A stretch of 64,000 nt of DNA from JBICHN01 sp043101845 (lineage in GTDB: Bacteria; Planctomycetota; Phycisphaerae; Phycisphaerales; UBA5793), in assembly GCA_043101845.1 (NCBI GenBank), contig JBICHN010000011.1:496001-560000 (forward strand). The letters are read 5' to 3'. The translations under genes and the position numbers were made by a program. The notes below the pieces were generated by a model. The model saw only the letters and a program-made list of their open reading frames with translations, searched no databases and was not told the DNA's origin. Numbering within the stretch: the stretch's first letter is position 1; each line of letters starts with the position of its first letter. Shown piece after piece: positions 34,824 to 44,038 of this stretch.

Positions 34824-36031
34824 GAGCGAAGATCGTTCGTCGGGTTGATGCGGGCCGAAAGGGTCGAGCTCTGACCAAGAAGCTTGACGAATCCGACGGC
34901 TTCATCGGCCGTCCAGTCGGCCGACTGGGCGTAGGTAGCCCCCTTGCGTCGAAGGATGTGTTTCGAATCGACTTCGACCGGAAGCAGCGATCCACCGCGC
35001 GCTTCAAGCGTGACGACGCCGGTGACGAATTCCTGCGAGCTCTTCAGATACGCTTCGAGATCTCGCTTGTGCGGCTCGTAGAAGAATCCGGTGTACACGA
35101 GTTCGGCCCAACGCTGCGCGACAGCTGCATGAAATCCGTTCTGCCACTTCGTATTCACGGCGTCTTGAAGCGCCTGATGCGCCGTGAGCAGACCGTCGAT
35201 GCCCGGACATTCGAACACGATGCGGCCCTTCAACCCGATCGTGGTGTCGCCCGTGTAGATGTGCCGGCCGACTCCATGGGCGCCGAAGATGCGATTGAGC
35301 TCCGCGAGCATTTCGGGACCGCTGAGCTCCCGGTCTTCGAGTTCCACCGGCACACCCTGCTCGAATCCGATGCGCACCCGAATCGATTCGCTCGGCCATT
35401 CGTCCGGCGGCGTGGTCATCTGGTAGGTGGCGGCGCCGGGCGCCTTCCATTCGTCGACTTCCGAACCTGAGATCGTGGCGCCGAGAATGTTGTGATTGAT
35501 GGAGTACTTGCTCGTCTTCGCCCGCACACTGATGCCGCGCTGCTCGAGAATCTCCATCTCGTACTCGCGCACCGAACGCTTCTCGGCCTGAATCTCGCGG
35601 ATGGGCGCATGAATCTCGAAGTCGCCGAGCGAGCGTACCGTCTGGTCGAACCGGAACTGATCGTTGCCCATGCCGGTGCACCCGTGCGCGAAATGACGGG
35701 TGTTGTGTTCCTGACAAATCTCGAGGCATTTGCGCACGATGACATAACGGTCCGAGCAGAGCATCGGATACTCGCCCTGATAGCGGGCGCCGCTCCAGAC
35801 GAGGGGAACGACGAATTCATCCCAGAGGTCCTGACCGGCGTCGAGCGTGTGGTGGGCCGCGGCGCCGACTTCCGCGGCCCGTTTCTCGATGTAGTCGCGC
35901 TCCTCGTCCGACACGCCGCCGGTGTCGACGAAGACCGTGACGACCTCGAAGCCCTGATCCTTGAGGTAAGGCACGCAGAAACTCGTATCGAGACCACCGG
36001 AGAAGGCGAGAATGACATCAGTCGCGGGCAT
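34820..36031 (-). CDS. argG: Argininosuccinate synthase
   Basis: Joins citrulline and aspartate with ATP. The 403-residue product has the PP-loop LAFSGGLDTSFCVPYLKDQG, the citrulline/aspartate-binding stretch AHGCTGMGNDQFRFD, and SKYSINHNILGATISGSEVDEW. That last part and the overall sequence are closer to the Xanthomonas/Bacteroidetes subgroup than to the common bacterial ArgG. It is in the middle of the arginine operon, 4 bases overlapping with argE and 54 bases after the transcarbamylase gene. Confidence 0.94.
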   Translation of the reverse strand: MPATDVILAFSGGLDTSFCVPYLKDQGFEVVTVFVDTGGVSDEERDYIEKRAAEVGAAAHHTLDAGQDLWDEFVVPLVWSGARYQGEYPMLCSDRYVIVRKCLEICQEHNTRHFAHGCTGMGNDQFRFDQTVRSLGDFEIHAPIREIQAEKRSVREYEMEILEQRGISVRAKTSKYSINHNILGATISGSEVDEWKAPGAATYQMTTPPDEWPSESIRVRIGFEQGVPVELEDRELSGPEMLAELNRIFGAHGVGRHIYTGDTTIGLKGRIVFECPGIDGLLTAHQALQDAVNTKWQNGFHAAVAQRWAELVYTGFFYEPHKRDLEAYLKSSQEFVTGVVTLEARGGSLLPVEVDSKHILRRKGATYAQSADWTADEAVGFVKLLGQSSTLSARINPTNDLRS

Positions 36032-36085
36032 CGGCGAAGCTCCTCGGTCGTAACGCGGCCATCATCCGCGATCGCGACTCGTTCT

Positions 36086-37087
36086 TCAATTCCCCTCGAG
36101 CAGCGCCGACATGAGCGCCTTCTGGACATGCAGTCGATTCTCCGCCTCGTCGATGGCGATCGATCGCGGGCCGTCGAGTACTTCGTCCGTCACCTTAATG
36201 TTTCGACGGACGGGCAGGCAGTGGCTGAACAGACCGTGGGGCGTTTTCTTCATCTTCGATTCGTCCACGATGAAATGACGATGCTCATCGCGCATCGGCT
36301 TCTCTTCGTCCCACCGACCGAAGAATGGTATCGCGCCCCAGCTCTTCGCGTAGACAATGTCAGCCCCGGAATAGGCCGCGTCGAGGTCGTAGGTAATCTC
36401 GAAGGAGCGACCGTTTTCCGCCGCGTTTCGTCGCGCGGCGTCGAGGTAGCGCTCGTCGAGGTGGTAATGCTCGTTCGGACAGAGCAGCGTGACATCCATG
36501 CCGAACTTCGACGCAATGAGAATCGCCGAGTTCGCCACCGCGGTGTTGAGCGGTTTGGGGTGGTAGGTCCAGGTGAGCAGGTACTTCTTTCCGTCCGTCG
36601 ACCCCCAGCGCTCCTGCAATGCGAGCATGTGGGCGAGTTCCTGGCATGGATGGGTAATGGTCTCCATGTTGACGACGGGGACCGTGGCATACCGGGCGAA
36701 TTGTTGGATGACGAGATCTTCGCGGTCGCGCCTCCAGTCGATGAACTTGGGAAAGGCGCGGATGGCGATGAGGTCGCAGTAGCGGGAGAGCACCCGCGCG
36801 GCCTCGATGACGTGCTCTTCCGCGTCACCATCCATGACGGCGCCGGCTTCGAACTCGATCGGCCAGGCGCCCTTGCCCGGCTCGAGGACGATCGCCTTGG
36901 CCCCGAGTTGATGCGCCCCGAGTTCGAATGAAGTCCGAGTGCGCAGCGACGGATTGAAGAAGACAAGCGCGATCGACTTGTCACGAAGCCGTGGCTGAAT
37001 GGGCTCGCGCTTGAGCGCTCTCGCATCATCGAGTAGCTCTTGCAGTTCCTGGCGAGACCAGTCGTCGGTCGTGATGAAGTGCCGCAT
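36086..37087 (-). CDS. argF': N-acetylornithine carbamoyltransferase
   Basis: A 333-residue transcarbamylase. It has the carbamoyl-phosphate loop FFNPSLRTRTSFELGAHQLG. Features special to the acetylornithine/succinylornithine group are VMDGDAEEHVIEAARVL, AIRAFPKFIDW, NMETITHPCQELAHMLALQE, TWTYHPKPLNTAVANSA and FSHCLPVRRNIKVTDEVLDG. Ordinary OTCases have HCLPAHRG-like and other motifs there. The glutamate in DAEEH (residue 90) corresponds, by eye, to Glu92 of the Xanthomonas enzyme, which selects acetylornithine over succinylornithine. First gene of the operon, with GGAGGAGG before the ATG. Confidence 0.92.
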   Translation of the reverse strand: MRHFITTDDWSRQELQELLDDARALKREPIQPRLRDKSIALVFFNPSLRTRTSFELGAHQLGAKAIVLEPGKGAWPIEFEAGAVMDGDAEEHVIEAARVLSRYCDLIAIRAFPKFIDWRRDREDLVIQQFARYATVPVVNMETITHPCQELAHMLALQERWGSTDGKKYLLTWTYHPKPLNTAVANSAILIASKFGMDVTLLCPNEHYHLDERYLDAARRNAAENGRSFEITYDLDAAYSGADIVYAKSWGAIPFFGRWDEEKPMRDEHRHFIVDESKMKKTPHGLFSHCLPVRRNIKVTDEVLDGPRSIAIDEAENRLHVQKALMSALLEGN

Positions 37088-37257
37088 TCTCGAGGACCTC
37101 CTCCTGCCGTCGCCCGATCGTTCCGCTCGGGCGCGAAGTGCGGAGGATAGCCGATCTTTCGGGTTCTATCGAATGGGGACGGGACGCCTGGGAATTGATG
37201 ACCGGCACGCGGCAGCCACCGAAGTGTTCGAGGATGTCGCGTCGCTCGACGATCGCT

Positions 37258-38370
37258 TCAGGAGCCGGAACGCGCTGCGGACGCATCCTCCGGGACGTTG
37301 GACGGATCGAGGTTATGGCGTTCGTAGAACTGCTCGGGATCGCGCTTGAGGAAACCCACCATCGCAGGCAGGGTGTCGATCAGGCGTCGTGTCGGATTCC
37401 AGCCGATGATTCGCCGCGCCTTTGAGACATCGATTTCATAATGGTCGTCCGCGAGATCGATCATCCAGGGTTTGATAAAGGGTTCCTCGAGACCGGGAAT
37501 CTTGCCCTGGATCCAGGCCCCGGACTTCGCGACGCTCTTCGGAATCTCGTGCGTATCCCAGTCGTCGTCGCCGTGAATGAGTCGTGCGAACTCCCTCTGA
37601 AGCGTGTCGTACGAGTGAACTTCGGGCTCACCGATCAGGAGTTCCGTCACTCCATTCAACTCTGACCGGCGATCAATGACCCGGCGGAACGCGTCGAGCA
37701 GATCATCCATGTGGAGAAAGGACTGCCCGCGATTCGTGTCGCCGGGAAAGACGCGTCCCGTGAGGCGCTTCTCGTAGAGGCGCTGAATCTGGTTCGCGAT
37801 CGGGATGGAGTCGCAATGATCGGTGTACACGCCCGCGATGCGGAAGATGACCGCGGGAAGCTCGCCGCGGTCGCGTCGAATGATTCTTTCGGTCTCAATC
37901 TTTGATCGCGGATAATCCCATTTGCCCTCGATCTCGGATTCTTCAGTGATCGGCTCACCCGGTGGTTTCGGCTTGTGCACGAGCATGGTGCTCGAGAAAA
38001 CGAATTGCTCGACGGCGTAGCCACGGAGCGCGCGGAGCAATCGCTCAGTTCCTTTGACCGTGACCTGTTCATACTGGTCGCTCGGTTCGCCTGAGAAGTC
38101 GACATACGCCGCAAGATGGATGATGCTCGCGAGCGGGTCGGACGCCTTCCGGAGGGTGGATTCCACAGCGTCGCGTACACTCTCGTCCGAGGTGAGATCA
38201 ATCTCGACAAACTCGGCGTCTACCGGAAGTGGATGATCTGGCGCGACGATATCCATCGAGAAGACATGAAACTGACCGGCAAGCGATTCGACGAGCTTCG
38301 AACCGAGCAGTCCGCTTCCTCCGGTGACGATGATGCACGGCTTGTCATACTTATTCGTGTCGTGTGGCAT
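37258..38370 (-). CDS. NAD-dependent epimerase/dehydratase family protein
   Basis: A 370-residue short-chain (extended SDR) protein. Residues about 11-30 hold the Rossmann loop IIVTGGSGLLGSKLVESL. IHLAAYVDFSGEP follows, then the catalytic region VFSSTMLVHKPKPPGEPITEE and the YPRSKIETERI motif (Y-x3-K). VIFRIAGVYTDHCDSIPIANQIQRLYE is typical of sugar-nucleotide epimerases. The substrate is not predictable. AGGAGG before the ATG at 38370 fixes the start. It lies 170 bases upstream of the arginine operon on the same strand. Confidence 0.9.
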   Translation of the reverse strand: MPHDTNKYDKPCIIVTGGSGLLGSKLVESLAGQFHVFSMDIVAPDHPLPVDAEFVEIDLTSDESVRDAVESTLRKASDPLASIIHLAAYVDFSGEPSDQYEQVTVKGTERLLRALRGYAVEQFVFSSTMLVHKPKPPGEPITEESEIEGKWDYPRSKIETERIIRRDRGELPAVIFRIAGVYTDHCDSIPIANQIQRLYEKRLTGRVFPGDTNRGQSFLHMDDLLDAFRRVIDRRSELNGVTELLIGEPEVHSYDTLQREFARLIHGDDDWDTHEIPKSVAKSGAWIQGKIPGLEEPFIKPWMIDLADDHYEIDVSKARRIIGWNPTRRLIDTLPAMVGFLKRDPEQFYERHNLDPSNVPEDASAARSGS

Positions 38371-38417
38371 CCGTTTCCTCCTCAGCAGCGGGACTCCGCG
38401 CATGAACCGGTAGAGAT

Positions 38418-38792
38418 TCAGCCGAGTCCTTTCGCTTCCGCCTCGCGCTCGACGACCTCCACCCATTTCGGCGGCGGGTCGGACGCGTCGGTCGGGATGA
38501 TCGCGAACATGAGCAGAAGCAGCCCGACCGTGAACAGGTTCTGTCCCATCGCAGGCGGCGGGCTCTCAAACCCGAAGTACCCGATCCCCACGAGCCAGAG
38601 CCCGATGGCGATGTTGACCCAGTAGGCGCGGCGGAACGAGCGATGAAAGCTCAAGCACGAAAATGTCATGATGAGCGTCGCAATGACGAAATCGTGAATC
38701 CAGCGCCCGGCCGCGACGCCGTCGTACCGGAAGATGAACGGACTGAGCGCGATCCAGCACGCGAGCGCGATTTCAAAGACTCTCGCCCACAT
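38418..38792 (-). CDS. SPW repeat-like membrane protein
   Basis: A 124-residue protein with four membrane helices in two repeats. Each opens with a W-containing motif: FEIALACWIALSPFIFRYDG and VNIAIGLWLVGIGYFGFES. This resembles the SPW repeat family, of unknown function. The tail is acidic and basic (VEVVEREAEAKGLG). The start codon lies 4 bases after the stop of the VKOR gene, so the two are translated together. Confidence 0.72.
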   Translation of the reverse strand: MWARVFEIALACWIALSPFIFRYDGVAAGRWIHDFVIATLIMTFSCLSFHRSFRRAYWVNIAIGLWLVGIGYFGFESPPPAMGQNLFTVGLLLLMFAIIPTDASDPPPKWVEVVEREAEAKGLG

Positions 38793-38795
38793 GCG

Positions 38796-39440
38796 TCACT
38801 TCGCCTTCCAATTCTGGATCATGGCGTTTCCGACCTCGATCCCGACCGGCGTCGGTCGACCCCAGAAGATGTCCCAGCGTTCCTTGTTCGTCTCCGACCG
38901 CTTCCACGCGCGGCCCAGGTACTTCATGCAGGACCACACCTCGTCGTACGCGAAGTACACGAGAAGGAGTGAGATCGCGGCCGTGACGAGGCACGCGGTG
39001 CACCAGTAGCCGACGACGACGCCTTGCAGCACGACGAGAATCGCGCTCACGATTCCGAGCGGAATGACATCGAGTCCGAACAGGAGCACGAGCCACGGTC
39101 GGTACTGCCATCGTCGCGTCGACCCCGCGAGCGCGAAGATGATGTCCCCGAGGTACGCAAGCGCGCCGAGCGCCGCGTCCGGGATGAGCATCCACTTGCG
39201 CATCGTGTGTGAGACATCGGAGTCGAGCACCTGCATGGACCCGGCGCCGAAGAACGGGTCCCACACCGAATCGATGAGGCGCCACTGATAGAGAGCCATA
39301 TAGACCGCGAGCACCGTCGCTACCGAAGCGAACAGGCAGATCGGTATCCGCTGGCTCCAGGCCGAGGGGTTGTAATCCCACGGCTCGGGCGTCACATGCA
39401 ACAGCGGCTCGTAATCGGGCGCGCCCGCCTTGCTCGTCAT
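38796..39440 (-). CDS. VKOR family protein lacking the loop cysteines
   Basis: A 214-residue membrane protein. It has the VKOR four-helix pattern and the active-site pair CTAC in VVVGYWCTACLVTAAISLLL. In standard VKORs a second pair of cysteines sits in the first loop. Here that part reads SMQVLDSDVSHTMRKWMLIPDAALGALAYL, without cysteine. Either a partner protein passes on the electrons, or the chemistry is different. VKORs drive disulfide formation in the periplasm, which would suit the many Cys-containing secreted proteins here. The ATG at 39440 is preceded by GGGGGAG. Confidence 0.75.
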   Translation of the reverse strand: MTSKAGAPDYEPLLHVTPEPWDYNPSAWSQRIPICLFASVATVLAVYMALYQWRLIDSVWDPFFGAGSMQVLDSDVSHTMRKWMLIPDAALGALAYLGDIIFALAGSTRRWQYRPWLVLLFGLDVIPLGIVSAILVVLQGVVVGYWCTACLVTAAISLLLVYFAYDEVWSCMKYLGRAWKRSETNKERWDIFWGRPTPVGIEVGNAMIQNWKAK

Positions 39441-39580
39441 CCCTTCACTCCCCCAGATAGCGAGCGATACGACCACACTGCGCTCGCCGTATAGAGCGTA
39501 GTGGGGGCGTGGGCTGACCCGCCGCGACGCTGCGAGGCGGATGAAGGCCTCTTCATCAATAGATCGTGGGGAACGGGAAA

Positions 39581-39654
39581 CGCGCCGGGCAGGATTCGAA
39601 CCTGCGACCTGCGGATTAGAAGTCCGCTGCTCTATCCGACTGAGCTACCGGCGC
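39581..39654 (-). tRNA. tRNA-Arg (anticodon UCU)
   Basis: On the minus strand this folds as a standard cloverleaf. The acceptor stem is GCGCCGG with CCGGCGC. The D arm holds GCTCAGTCGGATAGAGC. The anticodon stem GCGGA/TCCGC encloses loop CTTCTAA, giving anticodon TCT. The T arm is GCAGG-TTCGAAT-CCTGC. The 3' CCA is not encoded. It reads AGA codons. Confidence 0.97.
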
Positions 39655-39682
39655 CGGCGGGTGACGACCACATCTTACACCA

Positions 39683-40801
39683 TCAGGGCGCGGACTGAAC
39701 CGATCGCTCGTGGCGCAATTGGCCGCAGGCGGCGGCGATGTCGCGACCGCGACTCGCCCGGATGTGCGTATTGATTCGTTTCTCTCGAAGCGTCCGCTGG
39801 AAAGCGCGGACATCGTCGTCGGCCGGACGACGGTAGGGCAGACCGGCGACCTCGTTGTAACGAATGAGGTTTACATTCGCCCGGATCGTCCGCGCAATCC
39901 GCGCAAGTTCCTCCGCGTGCTCCGGCCGGTCGTTCACGCCCTTCATGAGTGTGTACTCGAGCGTCACTTCGCGCCCGGTGCGATCGAAGTATTCGCGGCA
40001 GGCGTCGAGCAGTTCGCGCACCGTCGCGTATTCGGCCCAGGGAATCAACTCTCGACGCACCGTGTCGTTCGGCGCATGGAGACTGAGCGCGAGCGTGACC
40101 GGCAACTCTTCGTCCGCAAAGCGGCGGATCGCCTGCGGCAACCCGACGGTCGAAACCGTGATCTTCCGCGCCGAAATGTGAAGCGACCAGGGCGACATGA
40201 GTGTTCGGATCGACTTGACGACCGCGGCGTAGTTCGCGAGCGGTTCACCCATACCCATGAAGACCACATTCGTGATTCGCCGGTCGCGCGCCTGGAGTTC
40301 ACGGTTGAGAAGCCAGACTTGCTCGACGATTCGACCCGCCGAGAGATTCCCGTCGAGTCCGCCGAGGCCGGAGGCGCAGAATCGGCAACCGACCGGACAT
40401 CCAACCTGCGAGGAGATGCACGCGGTCTTGCGATCGTCAGTCGGAATCATCACGCACTCGGTTTCCCGCTCGGGCGCCGGCGTGTCGACCACGGGGAGCG
40501 GATGATCGCGCAAGGCGCCGCGCTCTCCATAGTCCCGCCAGCGCACGAGCAGCTTGCGCGTGCCGTCAGTCGCGGTCTGATCGCTCACCTGATCGCTTGA
40601 CCCGAAGACGAGATTGCCGGCGAGCCACTCGCGATCGCGCTTCGAGAGGTTGGTCATCGCCTGCGGATCGGTCACGCCGCGTTTGTAGACCCACTCGAGT
40701 ATCTGATCGGCGCGAAATCGCGGAAGTCCACGCTCCGCCTTAAGCCAGGCGGCGAGCGTGTCGGGGGTTTCCTCGAAGACATGGCGGCTCGGATGCTTCA
40801 C
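39683..40801 (-). CDS. rlmN: 23S rRNA (adenine-2503-C2) methyltransferase RlmN
   Basis: A radical SAM methyltransferase of 372 residues that methylates A2503 of 23S rRNA and some tRNAs. The radical SAM cluster motif is CPVGCRFCASG (CxxxCxxC). NVVFMGMGEPLANY and KITVSTVGLPQAIRRFA are typical, and the C-terminal HIRASRGRDIAAACGQL contains the methyl-carrying cysteine. The start is GTG, which the length and alignment of MKHPSRHVFEETP support only weakly. It lies downstream of ispH on the same strand, 30 bases away. Confidence 0.95.
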   Translation of the reverse strand: MKHPSRHVFEETPDTLAAWLKAERGLPRFRADQILEWVYKRGVTDPQAMTNLSKRDREWLAGNLVFGSSDQVSDQTATDGTRKLLVRWRDYGERGALRDHPLPVVDTPAPERETECVMIPTDDRKTACISSQVGCPVGCRFCASGLGGLDGNLSAGRIVEQVWLLNRELQARDRRITNVVFMGMGEPLANYAAVVKSIRTLMSPWSLHISARKITVSTVGLPQAIRRFADEELPVTLALSLHAPNDTVRRELIPWAEYATVRELLDACREYFDRTGREVTLEYTLMKGVNDRPEHAEELARIARTIRANVNLIRYNEVAGLPYRRPADDDVRAFQRTLREKRINTHIRASRGRDIAAACGQLRHERSVQSAP

Positions 40802-40831
40802 GCCGGAATCGTAGGTGAGTCCGCGTCCGTT

Positions 40832-41917
40832 TCAGTTCTGCGCGGGCTTCGATGATTGGGAGATCGTGAGTTGCACCGGCTCGGCCGCCGCGTTGAGCGA
40901 GCGGAGCCAGTCTTCGACGCCCGCGTTGTGGTCGGCGCGGATCGAACGGCTCGTCGGATCGACGCCATGCTCGCGCATCAACTGCTTGAGTCCCGCCGGC
41001 AATCCGAACTCCACGGACTCGCTGAAGACATCAGCGGTCTGCACCTTCGCGTCGTGCCGATCGATGAGGTAGGCGATGAGTTCGCGTACGAGGTCCTCCG
41101 GCGCCGACGCGCCTGCCGTGATGAGGACGCGCTCGACCCCGTCGAACCACGCGTCCTCAATCTCCGTTCGATCGTCAAGGAGTCTCGCTTCGGTCCCCAC
41201 GCCGCGGGCGATCTCGGTCAATCGCACGGAGTTCGAGCTGTTGCGCGAGCCGACGACGAGTACGAGATCAACCTGAGGCGCGAGCACGCGGACCGCCGTC
41301 TGACGATTCGTCGTCGCGTAGCAGATGTCATCGCTCGGAGGGGACTTGATCTCCGGGAACTTTCTCTTCAGCGCCGCGACGACCGCTTCCGCGTCGTACA
41401 GGCTTAGGGTCGTCTGCATGAGATAGACGAGCCGTGACGGATCGCGAACCGACAACGAATCGACCGCATCCGGCGATTCGACGACGAGAATGGATTCAGG
41501 CGCTTCGCCGACGGTGCCCACGACTTCGTCGTGTCCCTCGTGACCGATGAGCAGAATCTGATACCCGTCCCGCGCGTAGCGGATCGCCTCCATGTGCACC
41601 TTCGTGACGAGCGGGCAGGTCGCGTCGATCGCCGTGAGGCGACGACGCCGGGCGGCCTCGCGTACCTCGGGACTCACGCCGTGCGCGCTGAAGACGACGA
41701 TCGAACCCTCCGGGACCTCGTCAATCGAATCGACAAAGGTTACTCCCCGTCGTCGAAATCGCTCGACAACATGCTTGTTGTGCACGATCTCATGGAAAAC
41801 GAAGATCGGCCGCGCCGTCTCGTCGTCGGCGAGCAGATCGAGCAGCTGATCGACGACATCGACCGCCATGACGACGCCGGCGCAGAATCCCCTCGGATTG
41901 GCGAGCACCACTCTCAC
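40832..41917 (-). CDS. ispH: 4-hydroxy-3-methylbut-2-enyl diphosphate reductase
   Basis: The last enzyme of the MEP pathway, making IPP and DMAPP. The 361-residue protein starts MRVVLANPRGFCAGVVMAV, with the first Fe-S cysteine. It continues with FVFHEIVHNKHVVERFRRRG and AIDATCPLVTKVHMEA (second cysteine), and DDICYATTNRQTAVR (third). The VVGSRNSSNSVRLTEIA motif is also present. The C-terminus has about 40 extra residues. The start is GTG without a clear ribosome site. It stands 33 bases after the cytochrome b C-terminal gene and may be part of that operon. Confidence 0.95.
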   Translation of the reverse strand: MRVVLANPRGFCAGVVMAVDVVDQLLDLLADDETARPIFVFHEIVHNKHVVERFRRRGVTFVDSIDEVPEGSIVVFSAHGVSPEVREAARRRRLTAIDATCPLVTKVHMEAIRYARDGYQILLIGHEGHDEVVGTVGEAPESILVVESPDAVDSLSVRDPSRLVYLMQTTLSLYDAEAVVAALKRKFPEIKSPPSDDICYATTNRQTAVRVLAPQVDLVLVVGSRNSSNSVRLTEIARGVGTEARLLDDRTEIEDAWFDGVERVLITAGASAPEDLVRELIAYLIDRHDAKVQTADVFSESVEFGLPAGLKQLMREHGVDPTSRSIRADHNAGVEDWLRSLNAAAEPVQLTISQSSKPAQN

Positions 41918-41950
41918 GGGGAAATCGTAGCGATCCGCATCCCGCCGGAA

Positions 41951-43120
41951 TCAAAGATTGAAGTTGATCTCGGGCATGGCGATGATGTATTTCAGGTTGA
42001 ACAGCCAGCGCCCAACCATCTTCACCGGCACGAGCATCATGATCACGAAGAGTGAGGACATGAGGTAGTACCGGGCGAAGCCCATCTGCGAGCGGAGACG
42101 ACCGAAGAGCGGCCAGACCTTCGTGAGCAGCGGCGGCAACATGAAGAGCCAGAACACCGTGAGCACGATCCCGAGCCATTCGCGCACCAGCAGGTTCTCC
42201 GGCATGTTCGTGCCGAGCATGCGAACATAGAGAATCTCGCTCAGGTTGATGTTCGTGAGCTTGTCGACGCGATGGGCGTCCCACGGCTGGAAGGGGCCGA
42301 AGAAGTTCCAGTTCGGTCCCCGGAGGAAGGTCCCGAAGACGATGAGCACCACCCACAGGATGACATAGCCGAACATCCAGGTCAGGATGGCGAACTTGCG
42401 CTCCTTGTAGGTGTAGTAGCCGTTCCCCTTCGGGTTGATGTCGATGTAGGGCATCGCCGCGAGGCCGAGCACGATGAGACCGGGAAGCACCACGCCCGCC
42501 ATCCACGGGTCGAAGTACACGAGCAGTTCCTGCAGACCAAGGAAGTACCACGGCGCCTTCGACGGGTTCGGCGGCCCGGCGGGGTTCGCGGGCGCTTCGA
42601 GCGGCGCCTTGAGCAGCACCGACCAGATGACGAGGACGACCGAGCACAGGATCATGGCGATCAACTCGGTGTACACGAGGTCGGGCCAGCAGAGCACCTT
42701 GTCTTCGCGATCCTCCTCGATGAGCGGCTTGCCGATCTCCATGTTGCGGTCGTTGATCGCCGCCTGGCGCAGCGCGAGCCAGAGGAAATAGATCGTGAGG
42801 AAGATCATCATCGAAATCGGAACATTGTCCGGCTTCGTCAGAATCGAGGCGTAGCTCGCATCGAGCGGGATGAGTCCGAAGTAAACGATCGTGAAGACGA
42901 GGAAGCCGGGCCAGAAGACGATCGGCTTCGTCCAGAACCGGTAGAACCAGAACATGAAGAAGAACACCGGCACGAAGACCAGCGGGAGGCTGATCTGCGG
43001 CACGCTGTATCGATTCACCATGTCTTTAAGGCGCTCGAGGAGCGTGACATCCTCAGCGATCTGCTGGGCGAGAGTGAAGGCGCCGTTGTTCAGAGCGTGC
43101 ATCATGGTCGGGACCGTCAT
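41951..43120 (-). CDS. Cytochrome b C-terminal domain subunit
   Basis: The second, heme-free part of a split cytochrome b. The 389-residue protein has about eight or nine membrane helices. The stretch NPSKAPWYFLGLQELLVYFDPWMAGVVLPGLIVLGLAAMPYID corresponds to the quinone-site loop (PDWY/PEWY in others, here KAPWYF) and following helix of cytochrome b6f subunit IV. An N-terminal extension of about 130 residues with three extra helices is unusual. It works with the heme-binding subunit encoded just upstream and the Rieske protein in a bc-type complex. Confidence 0.88.
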   Translation of the reverse strand: MTVPTMMHALNNGAFTLAQQIAEDVTLLERLKDMVNRYSVPQISLPLVFVPVFFFMFWFYRFWTKPIVFWPGFLVFTIVYFGLIPLDASYASILTKPDNVPISMMIFLTIYFLWLALRQAAINDRNMEIGKPLIEEDREDKVLCWPDLVYTELIAMILCSVVLVIWSVLLKAPLEAPANPAGPPNPSKAPWYFLGLQELLVYFDPWMAGVVLPGLIVLGLAAMPYIDINPKGNGYYTYKERKFAILTWMFGYVILWVVLIVFGTFLRGPNWNFFGPFQPWDAHRVDKLTNINLSEILYVRMLGTNMPENLLVREWLGIVLTVFWLFMLPPLLTKVWPLFGRLRSQMGFARYYLMSSLFVIMMLVPVKMVGRWLFNLKYIIAMPEINFNL

Positions 43121-43185
43121 TCGACTCGATCAGAACAGGTTCAGTTCACTCCGAAGCACAATCGCCCTCGCGCGACGCGGCTCGA

Positions 43186-43968
43186 TCACATCGGGCCGCT
43201 GATGCCGCCGTCCTTCCGGATGCGCCAGAAGTGCACCGCGATGAGTGTCGCCACCGCGAGCGGAATCGCGATGCAGTGCAGCACATAGAAACGCAGGAGC
43301 GCGGCTTCACCGACGGAGGTCCCCGCGAGGAGCAGGAACTTCGCGTCGGAGTTCGGCGTCACAATCGGAATGCCGCCGGGCAACTGGAGCAGTTCGCGCC
43401 CCGGTCCGTTCATACCGGCGAAGGGCGTCGCCTCGGCCATCTTCGAACCGACCGTGATCGCCCAGATGGCGAGCTGATCCCACGGCAGCAGGTAGCCGGT
43501 GAACGACATGAGCATCGTGAGGACGAGCAGAATGACGCCGACGACCCAGTTGAATTCGCGCGGCGGCTTATACGAGCCCGTCAGGAACACGCGCATCATG
43601 TGGAGCCAGATCGCGATGATCATCGCGTGGGCGCCCCAGCGGTGAATCTCACGCATGACCCCGAGCGTGAGGTGCGCCCGCATGCCGATGATGTCCGAGT
43701 ACGCGTACTCGACCACCGGCCGGTAGTAGAACATGAGAAGCACGCCGGAGATGGTCTCGGCGATGAACAGAAAGAAGGTGAGTCCACCCATGCACCAGGT
43801 GAACGACAGGCGGATGCCACTCTTGCGCACCGCCACCGGGTGAAGATGCAGAAAGACATTCGACATGACGACCATGACGCGCGTGCGCCGGTCGCGCGGG
43901 ACGCCGTGTCTGAAGATCGAACTCCAGATCTGGGTTTCCCGGATGTAATTCGTGATCGCGTTCAGCAC
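43186..43968 (-). CDS. Cytochrome b N-terminal (heme-binding) subunit
   Basis: A 260-residue cytochrome b6-like subunit. It has the four helices with two pairs of heme ligands: MREIHRWGAHAMIIAIWLHMMRVFLTGSYKPPREFNW and FYVLHCIAIPLAVATLIAVHFW. The loop SFTGYLLPWDQLAIWA is typical of the quinol-oxidising site. It is slightly longer than PetB at the N-terminus. The gene order Rieske, cytochrome b, cytochrome b C-terminal part fits a split bc complex as in b6f-type systems. No cytochrome c1/f gene is in the window. Confidence 0.93.
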   Translation of the reverse strand: MLNAITNYIRETQIWSSIFRHGVPRDRRTRVMVVMSNVFLHLHPVAVRKSGIRLSFTWCMGGLTFFLFIAETISGVLLMFYYRPVVEYAYSDIIGMRAHLTLGVMREIHRWGAHAMIIAIWLHMMRVFLTGSYKPPREFNWVVGVILLVLTMLMSFTGYLLPWDQLAIWAITVGSKMAEATPFAGMNGPGRELLQLPGGIPIVTPNSDAKFLLLAGTSVGEAALLRFYVLHCIAIPLAVATLIAVHFWRIRKDGGISGPM

Positions 43969-44038
43969 GATCAGGGTCCTCTCGCTCGCGATGTCGCAGG
44001 ATAATTTCGGTGTTCGGTTCCGGTTCGATTCGAGTCAG

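Noticed and set aside
35492..36931. Long open frame on the plus strand over argG and the transcarbamylase gene
   Set aside because: It spans two well-supported genes on the other strand and has no domain of its own.
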